Shown piece by piece: positions 1 through 6,977 of a stretch of DNA of 35,485 nucleotides (position 1 is its first letter; each line of letters begins with the position of its first letter). The translations under genes were made by a program, and so were the position numbers. The notes under the pieces are model-generated. The model searched no databases. It had not been told where the DNA came from and saw only the letters and a list, made by a program, of their open reading frames with translations. Source of the DNA: Salaquimonas sp. (GTDB lineage: Bacteria > Pseudomonadota > Alphaproteobacteria > Rhizobiales > Rhizobiaceae); assembly GCA_022340185.1 (NCBI GenBank), contig JAJDOK010000097.1, positions 1 to 35,485 on the forward strand, written 5' to 3'.

Positions 1-536
1 AAGAAGCGGAAGAAGCGAAGGATGCGCAGATAGTCTTCCGCGATACGTGCCTCTGCCGAGCCGATGAACCGCACGCGCCGCGCCTTGAGATCGTCATAGC
101 CGCCAAGCGGGTCGAACAATCTGCCCTGACGGTCGCAATAAAGCGCATTCATGGTGAAGTCGCGCCGCGCCGCGTCGGCGCGCCAGTCGGTGCCGAAACG
201 CACCACCGCGCGCCGCCCGTCGGTTTCCACGTCTTCGCGCAGCGTGGTTATCTCGTAGCCCTCGCCGCCGGCGACCGCCGTCACCGTGCCGTGCTCGATG
301 CCGGTGGCGACCACTTTCACGCCGCCTGCTTTCAGCACTTCACTGACCTGATCCGGCGTCAGTGTCGTCGACAGATCGACTTCGTTGACCGGTTCGCCGA
401 GCAGCGCATTGCGCAACGCGCCGCCATTGACTCGCATTTCGCCGCCCGCCGCTTCAATGAGGTCGAACAGGCCCTGCATGGCCTTGTTGGCGAGAAAACC
501 CGCCTGCGTTTTCGTCAGGGTGTCGGGCGCATTCAC
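1..536 (-). CDS. cca: CCA-adding enzyme (tRNA nucleotidyltransferase), N-terminal part, cut by the window edge
   Basis: Class II nucleotidyltransferase that adds or repairs the 3' CCA end of tRNA in the cytoplasm. The 178 visible residues hold the catalytic head: GGALRN at about 38-43, the metal-binding acidic motif EVDLST at 52-57, and the strongly conserved RRDFTMNAL at 124-132. The C-terminal neck, body and tail lie beyond the left edge. The chosen start is a GTG at 536-534, which overlaps the stop of the Nudix gene upstream by four bases (GTGA), so the two are probably translationally coupled. An in-frame ATG at residue 34 would remove residues before the GGxxR motif and is less likely. 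Genes for DUF1285, CoA pyrophosphatase and this enzyme form one minus-strand operon. The family is certain; CCA-adding rather than poly(A) polymerase is inferred from the alphaproteobacterial context. Confidence 0.93.
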   Translation of the reverse strand, partial: MNAPDTLTKTQAGFLANKAMQGLFDLIEAAGGEMRVNGGALRNALLGEPVNEVDLSTTLTPDQVSEVLKAGGVKVVATGIEHGTVTAVAGGEGYEITTLREDVETDGRRAVVRFGTDWRADAARRDFTMNALYCDRQGRLFDPLGGYDDLKARRVRFIGSAEARIAEDYLRILRFFRF

Positions 537-1216
537 GAAAACATCCTGTCATGCAACGCCGCGATGATCCCGGCCGTCACGCCCCAGATGTAGTGCTCGC
601 CATAGGGCATCTCGAAAAAGTGGCGTTCCCGCCCGGCGAAATGCCGGCTGCCGCGGCGATGATTGGCCTTGTCCATCAGGAAGGCGAAGGGCACCTCGAA
701 AAAATAATCCACCTCATGCGGATTGGCCTCGAGACTCGCCATTGCGTCAACCAGCGCCAGCACCGGCGCGATACGATAGCCTGAACCGGTATAATAGTCG
801 GGCAACCGGCCCAGAACCTCGGCCAGAGCTGGATCGAGACCGACCTCCTCGTGCGCCTCGCGTAATGCGGCAGCTTCCGCGCTTTCGTCTTCCGCGTCGA
901 TCTTGCCGCCGGGAAAGGCCACCTGGCCCGAATGCGATTTGAGCTGGTCATGACGCTTGGTCAGCAGCACGCTCAACCCCTCGGGGCGTTCGAAGACCGG
1001 CATCAGCACCGCCGCCGGGCGCAGCGACGGATTGTCCACGAGATCGGCATGCACTTCCGGATTGAGCGTGAAATCGCCGTAGCGGCGATCATCGCCATGT
1101 ATCAGCCGTTCATGCGCCAGCGACCGCAAGCTCTCGCCCGTAAGTAGCGCAGGATCGGTTGAATAGGAGGCACGCACGCGTTTCTCTTCCAGATTGATTT
1201 CACGCCTAGCCGGCAA
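533..1216 (-). CDS. CoA pyrophosphatase, Nudix hydrolase (NUDT7/YeaB type)
   Basis: Predicted to hydrolyse coenzyme A or its oxidised or acylated forms to phosphopantetheine and 3',5'-ADP. The 227-residue protein carries the CoA-pyrophosphatase signature LLTKR (84-88) followed by GQVAFPGG (97-104), which runs directly into a Nudix box with the metal-binding REAHEEVG (119-126). The combination of the upstream signature and Nudix box separates this family from general Nudix proteins. The start is a TTG at 1216, eleven bases inside the end of the DUF1285 gene; no ATG lies early in the frame, so the exact start is uncertain. The stop overlaps the GTG start of the CCA-adding enzyme gene. The three genes therefore read as one operon. 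The substrate assignment rests on the family. Confidence 0.9.
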   Translation of the reverse strand: MPARREINLEEKRVRASYSTDPALLTGESLRSLAHERLIHGDDRRYGDFTLNPEVHADLVDNPSLRPAAVLMPVFERPEGLSVLLTKRHDQLKSHSGQVAFPGGKIDAEDESAEAAALREAHEEVGLDPALAEVLGRLPDYYTGSGYRIAPVLALVDAMASLEANPHEVDYFFEVPFAFLMDKANHRRGSRHFAGRERHFFEMPYGEHYIWGVTAGIIAALHDRMFS

Positions 1217-1850
1217 GCCGGTCGAGTTCGCCGGCCGGCATGATCGGGAAAACCTCCCTCTTGGATCTGACCGAAAACATTGCCTTGCCGTCTACCTGGA
1301 TCGACTCGCCAAGCGCAACCAGTTCATACATCACCGACCGCGCCAGTAGCGCTTCCAGCCTGCCGCGCACCAGCAGATAGGGTTTCACCCCGTCATTGCC
1401 AATGGCCGTCTCGAAACGTAGCGGATGGTCCGGCCCGGCTTCCACCACGTCGCCGACATTGGTACGAAAGGTCAGCACCTGCTCGCCGGCCCGGCTCTCG
1501 GCGTGCATCTCGACGGCGACGAAGGGCGCGTCTTCGACCGTGATCCCGACCTTCTCGACCGGCGTGACCAGATAGGTCTTGCCGTCCTCGTCCTTTCTCA
1601 GCACCGTGGAGAACAGCCGCACCAGCGCCGGCCGGCCGATCGGTGTGCCGAGATAGAACCACGTGCCGTCACGTGCGATCCGCATGTCGAGATCGCCGCA
1701 GAAATCCGGGTTCCACTTCTCGACCGGCGGCAGGCCTCTTTCGTTCTTGCCCTCTGTCTTGCCGGCACGTTCGATCAGCGCCTGCAAGCCACCGAGACTT
1801 CCACCCGCCTCGCTTTCCGGTTTGCTGTCCTGAGATCCGGCCGTTTCCAT
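1206..1850 (-). CDS. DUF1285 domain-containing protein
   Basis: Conserved protein of unknown function, about 214 residues, typical of proteobacteria. The first 40 residues are polar and probably disordered. The DUF1285 core follows, recognisable by PPVEKWNPDFCGDLDMRI, then WFYLGTPIGRPALVRLFSTVL, and later TPVEKVGITVEDAPFVAVEM. No signal peptide or membrane segment is seen, so it should be cytoplasmic. I chose the ATG at 1850 because AAGGAG stands just before it, although the spacing is short; a GTG at 1862 in the same frame has no ribosome-binding site. It is the first gene of the minus-strand trio with CoA pyrophosphatase and the CCA-adding enzyme, and is divergent from the MoxR operon. The neighbourhood hints at a link to nucleotide or RNA metabolism, but no function is claimed. 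Confidence 0.88.
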   Translation of the reverse strand: METAGSQDSKPESEAGGSLGGLQALIERAGKTEGKNERGLPPVEKWNPDFCGDLDMRIARDGTWFYLGTPIGRPALVRLFSTVLRKDEDGKTYLVTPVEKVGITVEDAPFVAVEMHAESRAGEQVLTFRTNVGDVVEAGPDHPLRFETAIGNDGVKPYLLVRGRLEALLARSVMYELVALGESIQVDGKAMFSVRSKREVFPIMPAGELDRLAG

Positions 1851-2139
1851 GCTCTCCTTCACTGTATTTCTTGTCGCAAGCGGCGCCGTCGCCCCCGTTG
1901 TCCCCAGACCATAAGGTTCACGAACTATTTAGCAACCACTCCTTCTTGCATTGCTGCTCGTGCGTCCTACCATGATAGTCTTGATGGGCGATTCCTGCGA
2001 CTTATCCGCCCGGCTGTGCCAATGTTTCCGTTAGGGAACAAATTCCTCAAGTCGGTCCAACAAAGGTCGCATTCGAACGCACACTGGTTTGCCTGTCCCG
2101 CAGTCGCCTGTCCTGTACTTGCAAGAACGGAGCCATGCC

Positions 2140-3156
2140 ATGAGCGCAATCGACCGCAACCTGTCGAAATCGGACGAAAAGGCCGCGGTCGCCGCCGCCG
2201 AAAAGGCGCTTTCCGAAATCGGCGAAGTGCGCAAGATGATCGGTTCGGTCATCTTCGGCCAGGAGGAGGTGGTCGAGCGCTCGCTGATCACCATCCTGTC
2301 GGGCGGCCATGCCCTGCTCGTCGGCCTGCCGGGTCTGGCCAAGACCAAGCTGGTCGAGACGCTCGGCACCGTTCTCGGCCTTTCCGAGCAGCGCATCCAG
2401 TTCACGCCGGACCTGATGCCGGCCGACATTCTGGGTTCGGAAATCCTGCGCCAGGACGAGGACGGCCATCGCAGCTTCCATTTCGTCAAGGGCCCGATCT
2501 TCACGCAATTGCTGATGGCTGACGAAATCAACCGCGCCAGCCCGCGCACCCAGGCTGCATTGCTGCAGGCGATGCAGGAGCATCATGTGACGATTGCCGG
2601 CCAGCGCTACGACCTGCCGCGCCCATTCCATGTGCTTGCTACCCAGAATCCACTGGAACAGGAAGGCACCTATCCCCTACCCGAAGCGCAGCTCGACCGC
2701 TTCCTCATGCAGGTAGACGTCCACTATCCCGATCTGGAGACCGAGACGCGCATCCTGCTCGAGACTACCGGCGCCGAGGAAGCCAGGGCCACGCCCGTGC
2801 TCAATACCGAGCGACTCGTCGAGATGCAGGCGCTGGTGCGGCGTATTCCGGTCGGCAAGCAGGTCATGGACGCCATCCTCGAACTGGTCCGCTCCACCAG
2901 GCCCGGCGCCGTCAAGGACGATCTCGACGCCCTCATCAACTGGGGCCCAGGCCCGCGTGCCAGCCAGGCATTGATGGTCACCAGCCGCGCCCGCGCGCTA
3001 CTGCGTGGCCGGCTGGAGCCTTCCGTCGACGACGTGCTGGCGCTGGCCGAGCCGGTGCTTCAGCATCGCATGCAATTGTCGCTGCTCGCGCTCACGTCCG
3101 AAAATCGGGTGACCGTGCGCGACGTCGTCGCCGCCCGCAAGCAGAGGATTGCATGA
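2140..3156 (+). CDS. MoxR-family AAA+ ATPase
   Basis: AAA+ ATPase of the MoxR class, which acts as a chaperone-like motor for proteins with von Willebrand A (VWA) domains. In this 338-residue protein the Walker A motif is GLPGLAKT (62-69), Walker B is LLMADE (124-129), and sensor 1 is in LATQNP (166-171). The AAA lid follows with RASQAL. The start is the ATG at 2140, preceded by GGAG at 2129-2132 with seven bases between; an upstream in-frame start at 2089 lacks this. It is the first gene of a four-gene operon with DUF58, BatA/DUF4159 and VWA-like membrane proteins, the usual partners of MoxR ATPases. Its stop overlaps the ATG of a 16-codon ORF leading to the DUF58 gene. The client and the cellular process are not known. 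Confidence 0.95.
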   Translation: MSAIDRNLSKSDEKAAVAAAEKALSEIGEVRKMIGSVIFGQEEVVERSLITILSGGHALLVGLPGLAKTKLVETLGTVLGLSEQRIQFTPDLMPADILGSEILRQDEDGHRSFHFVKGPIFTQLLMADEINRASPRTQAALLQAMQEHHVTIAGQRYDLPRPFHVLATQNPLEQEGTYPLPEAQLDRFLMQVDVHYPDLETETRILLETTGAEEARATPVLNTERLVEMQALVRRIPVGKQVMDAILELVRSTRPGAVKDDLDALINWGPGPRASQALMVTSRARALLRGRLEPSVDDVLALAEPVLQHRMQLSLLALTSENRVTVRDVVAARKQRIA

Positions 3157-3203
3157 TCGCGGGTCTACATACGCCACTGCTGGTTCCGGAGACCGCCGAG
3201 TGA
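3153..3203 (+). other. 16-codon bridging ORF between moxR and the DUF58 gene
   Basis: ATG at 3153-3155 overlaps the moxR stop (ATGA), with GAGGA at 3144-3148 as a possible ribosome-binding site. It encodes MIAGLHTPLLVPETAE and ends with TGA at 3201-3203, overlapping the GTG start of the DUF58 gene (GTGA). It may serve translational coupling rather than make a functional peptide. It could also be coincidence. Confidence 0.3.
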
Positions 3204-4111
3204 GCCCGTCGATCGGCGCTGCCGCCCCGCGCGAGACCAGCCGGGAAACCATGGCGCGGGCACGGGCCCGCGCCTCGCTCATTCCCGATCTGCTGGTCGA
3301 GGCCCATCGCGTCGCCAACAATGTCTTCGCCGGCTGGCACGGCCGCCGCAAGCGCGGCGTTGGCGAAAATTTCTGGCAGTTCCGCCACTATGTCACGGGC
3401 GAGAACATGGCGACCATCGACTGGCGCCGTTCGGCCCGCGATGATTCGCTGTACGTGCGTGACCGTGAATGGCAGGCCACCCACATGGTCTGGCTCTGGG
3501 TCGATGAATCGCCCTCGATGTTGTTCAAGTCGACCGAGGCCATGGTCGCCAAGCAGTCGCGCGCCCTGGTGCTCGCCTTTGCGCTCGCCGAACTGCTCGC
3601 CAGAAGCGGCGAGCGGCTGGGCTGGCTCGGCCTGACCCGTCCTGTTCTCAGTCGCCGCGCCGCCCACAATCTCGGCCAGGCGCTCGCTTTCGCACCGCCG
3701 CAGACAGAATTGCCCGGCGCCGATGGCATCCGCAATTTCTGCGATATCGTCCTGTTTTCCGATTTTCTGAGCGATCGCGATCAATTGGCCGAAAAACTTC
3801 AGACCTATGCCCGCCGCGGAGCGCGCGGGCATCTGGTGCAGATCGTCGATCCCGTGGAGGAAGTCTTTCCCTATGCCGGACGCGTCGAGTTCACCGATCC
3901 CGAGACAGGCGCCAAGCTGACCGCCGGTAGTGCGCAGGGTCTGCGCGACGACTACGCCAGACTTTTTGCCGCCCATATCGAAACCGTTCGTGCTCTTGCG
4001 CGCTCCATTGGCTGGACACACACGCTTCATCACACCAACCGGCCAGCCCTCAACGCGCTGATCGCACTCCACGCCCATCTTGGCCAGGATGCCTGGAGGC
4101 CGCAGTCATGA
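3200..4111 (+). CDS. DUF58 domain-containing protein, VWA-like partner of MoxR
   Basis: Member of the DUF58 family, whose C-terminal half folds like a VWA domain and whose genes nearly always follow moxR. The DUF58 signature is clear: GVGENFWQFRHYVTGE and IDWRRSARDD at about 53-82, then VRDREW. Just after it, VDESPSM (101-107) matches the canonical DxSxS metal-ion-dependent adhesion site. No membrane segment precedes the domain, so the protein is probably cytosolic or peripheral. The start is taken as GTG 3200, with CGGAG at 3187-3191 and eight bases between; a TTG at 3149 would overlap moxR and has no better site. Its stop overlaps the next ATG (ATGA at 4108-4111). At 303 residues it has the usual family length. 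Its precise role is unknown. Confidence 0.92.
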   Translation: MSPSIGAAAPRETSRETMARARARASLIPDLLVEAHRVANNVFAGWHGRRKRGVGENFWQFRHYVTGENMATIDWRRSARDDSLYVRDREWQATHMVWLWVDESPSMLFKSTEAMVAKQSRALVLAFALAELLARSGERLGWLGLTRPVLSRRAAHNLGQALAFAPPQTELPGADGIRNFCDIVLFSDFLSDRDQLAEKLQTYARRGARGHLVQIVDPVEEVFPYAGRVEFTDPETGAKLTAGSAQGLRDDYARLFAAHIETVRALARSIGWTHTLHHTNRPALNALIALHAHLGQDAWRPQS

Positions 4112-6948
4112 GCGCGCTCGCCGGTCTGCCGCTCGCCTTCGCCAGTCCCTGGATCCTGTTGGCGCTGGGCCTGTTGCCGGTGATCTGGTGGCTGCTTCGC
4201 CTGACCCCGCCCCGGCCGCAGACGGAGCTGTTCCCCCCGCTTGCCATTCTTGCCCGGCTGATCCGCCAGGAGGAAACACCGGCCCAGAGCCCCTGGTGGC
4301 TGACGCTGCTGCGCCTCGCCTTGACGGCGCTGATCATTCTGGCCATGGCCGGACCCGTCTGGAATCCGCGAAAGGCCACGCTGACCGGCAAGGGCCCGGT
4401 CGCCCTCGTCATCGACGATGGCTGGGCATCGGCCGATGCCAATACCGGCGGTTGGGACAAGCGCCGCCAGTCGGCCGAGGCGATCGTCTCCGAAGCCGCA
4501 AGCGACCAGCGCACCATCATTCTGATAACCACCGCCGATGATCAAACGCCTGCCGCCGAACCGCTCGACCCCGACACGGCGCTCGCCCGCATCGAGGGCA
4601 TCGAGGTCCAGCCCCTGAAACCCGACCATGATACCGCTGCCAGGCGCCTGCGCGATGTCCTGCGCGACGACGCGCCGGGTTCGGTCGTCTTCTTCTCCGA
4701 CGGGCTGGAGCACAAAGGCTCGACCGATCTCGGCAAGGCGATTTCCGAGGCGGGCGGACAGCGCGAGATTGTGCTGCCGGATCGTGGGCGGATCGTCGCC
4801 TTGGCCGGCGTGCGCAACGATCCCGACGCGCTGACCGGTACGCTGGTGCGCCCGCAATCCGGTGAAGCACTGCCGCTAACCGTCACCGCCCACGACAACA
4901 AAGGGCTGCCGCTCGCCCGCACGAATGTCGAATTCGCCGCCAGCGACACCACCGCCACGTTCCGTTTCGACGAGCCGGTCGAACTCAGAAACCAGGCCGT
5001 GCGCATCAGTGTCGACGGTATTGCCAATGCTGGCGCGGTCCAGCTTCTCGACGATTCCTTCCGCCGGCGCATCGTCGGCCTTGTTTCCGGCCAGTCGGCC
5101 GATCTGGAGCAGCCGCTGTTAAGTCCGCTCTACTATATCTCGCGGGCGCTTTCGCCTTTCTCCGACATTCGCGAGGGCCGCGACGCCAATATCGCGACCA
5201 CTGTGCCGGAACTGATCGCACAGGGCGTTTCGGCCATCGTGCTGGCCGATGTCGGCACGCTGCCGAAGGAGACCGAAGCGCAGCTTTCGGCATGGATAGA
5301 AAAGGGTGGCATGCTGATCCGTTTCGCCGGCCCGCGGCTCGCCGCCGCCAATCCCGCACGAGGAGAGGACACGCTGCTGCCGGTCGAACTGCGCGCGGGC
5401 AACCGCAATCTCGGCGGCGCGCTGTCATGGGACCAGCCCAAGAAGGTTGCCGCCTTCGAGCCGAACAGCCCGTTCTTCGGCATTGAGCCGCCGAACGAAG
5501 TCACCGTGACACGCCAGGTGCTCGCCCTGCAGGAGCCCGGACTGGATTCCAAGACCTGGGCGCGGCTTGAGGACGGTACGCCGCTGGTCACCGCGGCGAG
5601 GCGCAAGGCCGGCTGGCTGGTATTGTTCCACACCTCGTCCGACGCGCGCTGGTCGAATCTCGCGATCTCCGGCACCTTCGTCGAAATGCTGCGCCGTGTC
5701 GTCAACCAGTCGCGCTCCAATGCAACGGCTGCGGCAAACGCCGAGATCTCCTTGCCGCCATTGCGTCTGCTCGATGGCAGGGGAAGGCTGGGTGCGCCGG
5801 GCCCAAGAGCCAGGCCGCTGGTGCTGCATGAAGGGGTCACACCGGTCGTCAGCATCGAAAACCCGCCGGGCCTTTACGGCACCGATGACGGTTTTTCAGC
5901 CCTCAACCTTTTCAACGAATCCGACCGTCTTACCGCGCTCGATCCCGCACAGTTCGCTCCGGGTGTCGCCACTGTAGCCTATGCCGGCAACGAGGCGATC
6001 GCCTTCCGCTCATGGCTGCTCGCGCTCGCCGCGATCCTGCTGGCGCTCGACTGCCTGGCGGTGCTGTGGATCGCCGGCACGCTGCGTCTGCCGGCACTCA
6101 GGCGCGGCTTCGCCCGCAGCGCCTCGGTATTGGCCGCGCTCGCGCTTCTCGGCGTGCTTGCCATGCCTGCCCCGGCAAGGGCACAGGCATCAAGTGCCGG
6201 CGAGCTCGATTTTTCATCCGCTCTCGTCACCCGGCTCGCCTATGTCGTCACCGGCGACGCCGCCATCGACGAGACGAGCCGTGCCGGCATGCTCGGCCTG
6301 TCCCGCTTCCTCACCGCCCGCACCGCACTCGAACCCGGCGATCCCGTCGGAGTCGACATTTCGAGCGACGAACTCGCCTTCTATCCGATCCTCTACTGGC
6401 CTATCTCGGCGAGCGGCCCGGTCCCCGACGCCGCCACCATGTCCCGCGTCGATGCCTTCATGAAGCAGGGAGGCACCATCCTGTTCGACACGCGCGACCA
6501 GTTGAGCGGCCCGCTTGGTGGCACCGCGAATTCGCCGGAAGCGCTACGCTTGCAGGCGATCCTGTCCGGCCTCGACATTCCCCCGCTCGAGCCGGTTCCG
6601 CCCGACCACGTTCTGACCAAATCCTTCTATCTTCTGAACAATTTCCCCGGCCGCTATGCCGGCGGCGATTTGTGGGTCGAAGCGCTGCCGCCATCAGACA
6701 GCCTGCTCGAACACCCCGCGCGCGCTTCCGATGGCGTGTCTTCGATCCTGATTACCGGAAATGATTTCGCCGGTGCCTGGGCCGTAGATGCCAATATGCG
6801 GCCGCTGCTGCCAACCGTGCCGCCCGATCCGGTGCAGCGCGAGATGGCCTACCGCGTCGGCGTCAACATCATGATGTATGTGCTGACCGGCAACTACAAG
6901 GCGGACCAGGTCCACATTCCCGCCCTGCTCGAAAGGCTGGGCCAATGA
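4108..6948 (+). CDS. BatA-like / DUF4159 membrane protein
   Basis: Large inner-membrane protein of 946 residues. It begins with a BatA-type N-terminus of two membrane segments (about 12-31 and 64-83) separated by a short loop. A degenerate VWA-like domain follows (about 97-200): IDDGWAS at 102-108 stands where DxSxS would be, and FFSDG is at 195-199. A long middle region and two more hydrophobic segments (about 634-658 and 672-692) lead to a C-terminal DUF4159 domain (about 697-905) with FYPILYWP and GGTILFDTRDQ. The ATG at 4108 overlaps the DUF58 stop and has GGAGG at 4095-4099. This architecture is common in alphaproteobacterial MoxR operons. DUF4159 resembles the GATase-like fold, but I see no catalytic cysteine. 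A role as membrane scaffold for the MoxR/VWA complex is inferred. Confidence 0.9.
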   Translation: MSALAGLPLAFASPWILLALGLLPVIWWLLRLTPPRPQTELFPPLAILARLIRQEETPAQSPWWLTLLRLALTALIILAMAGPVWNPRKATLTGKGPVALVIDDGWASADANTGGWDKRRQSAEAIVSEAASDQRTIILITTADDQTPAAEPLDPDTALARIEGIEVQPLKPDHDTAARRLRDVLRDDAPGSVVFFSDGLEHKGSTDLGKAISEAGGQREIVLPDRGRIVALAGVRNDPDALTGTLVRPQSGEALPLTVTAHDNKGLPLARTNVEFAASDTTATFRFDEPVELRNQAVRISVDGIANAGAVQLLDDSFRRRIVGLVSGQSADLEQPLLSPLYYISRALSPFSDIREGRDANIATTVPELIAQGVSAIVLADVGTLPKETEAQLSAWIEKGGMLIRFAGPRLAAANPARGEDTLLPVELRAGNRNLGGALSWDQPKKVAAFEPNSPFFGIEPPNEVTVTRQVLALQEPGLDSKTWARLEDGTPLVTAARRKAGWLVLFHTSSDARWSNLAISGTFVEMLRRVVNQSRSNATAAANAEISLPPLRLLDGRGRLGAPGPRARPLVLHEGVTPVVSIENPPGLYGTDDGFSALNLFNESDRLTALDPAQFAPGVATVAYAGNEAIAFRSWLLALAAILLALDCLAVLWIAGTLRLPALRRGFARSASVLAALALLGVLAMPAPARAQASSAGELDFSSALVTRLAYVVTGDAAIDETSRAGMLGLSRFLTARTALEPGDPVGVDISSDELAFYPILYWPISASGPVPDAATMSRVDAFMKQGGTILFDTRDQLSGPLGGTANSPEALRLQAILSGLDIPPLEPVPPDHVLTKSFYLLNNFPGRYAGGDLWVEALPPSDSLLEHPARASDGVSSILITGNDFAGAWAVDANMRPLLPTVPPDPVQREMAYRVGVNIMMYVLTGNYKADQVHIPALLERLGQ

Positions 6949-6977
6949 GCTACCGTATCGCAAAGGCGGCGCGATGA
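6945..6977 (+). other. 10-codon bridging ORF between the DUF4159 gene and the next gene
   Basis: ATG at 6945-6947 overlaps the upstream stop (ATGA), with AAAGG at 6932-6936 in front. It encodes MSYRIAKAAR and stops with TGA 6975-6977, which overlaps the ATG of the following gene (ATGA again). AAAGG inside it (6962-6966) probably serves as the downstream ribosome-binding site. It mirrors the bridge at 3153-3203. It may act only in translational coupling. Confidence 0.3.
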
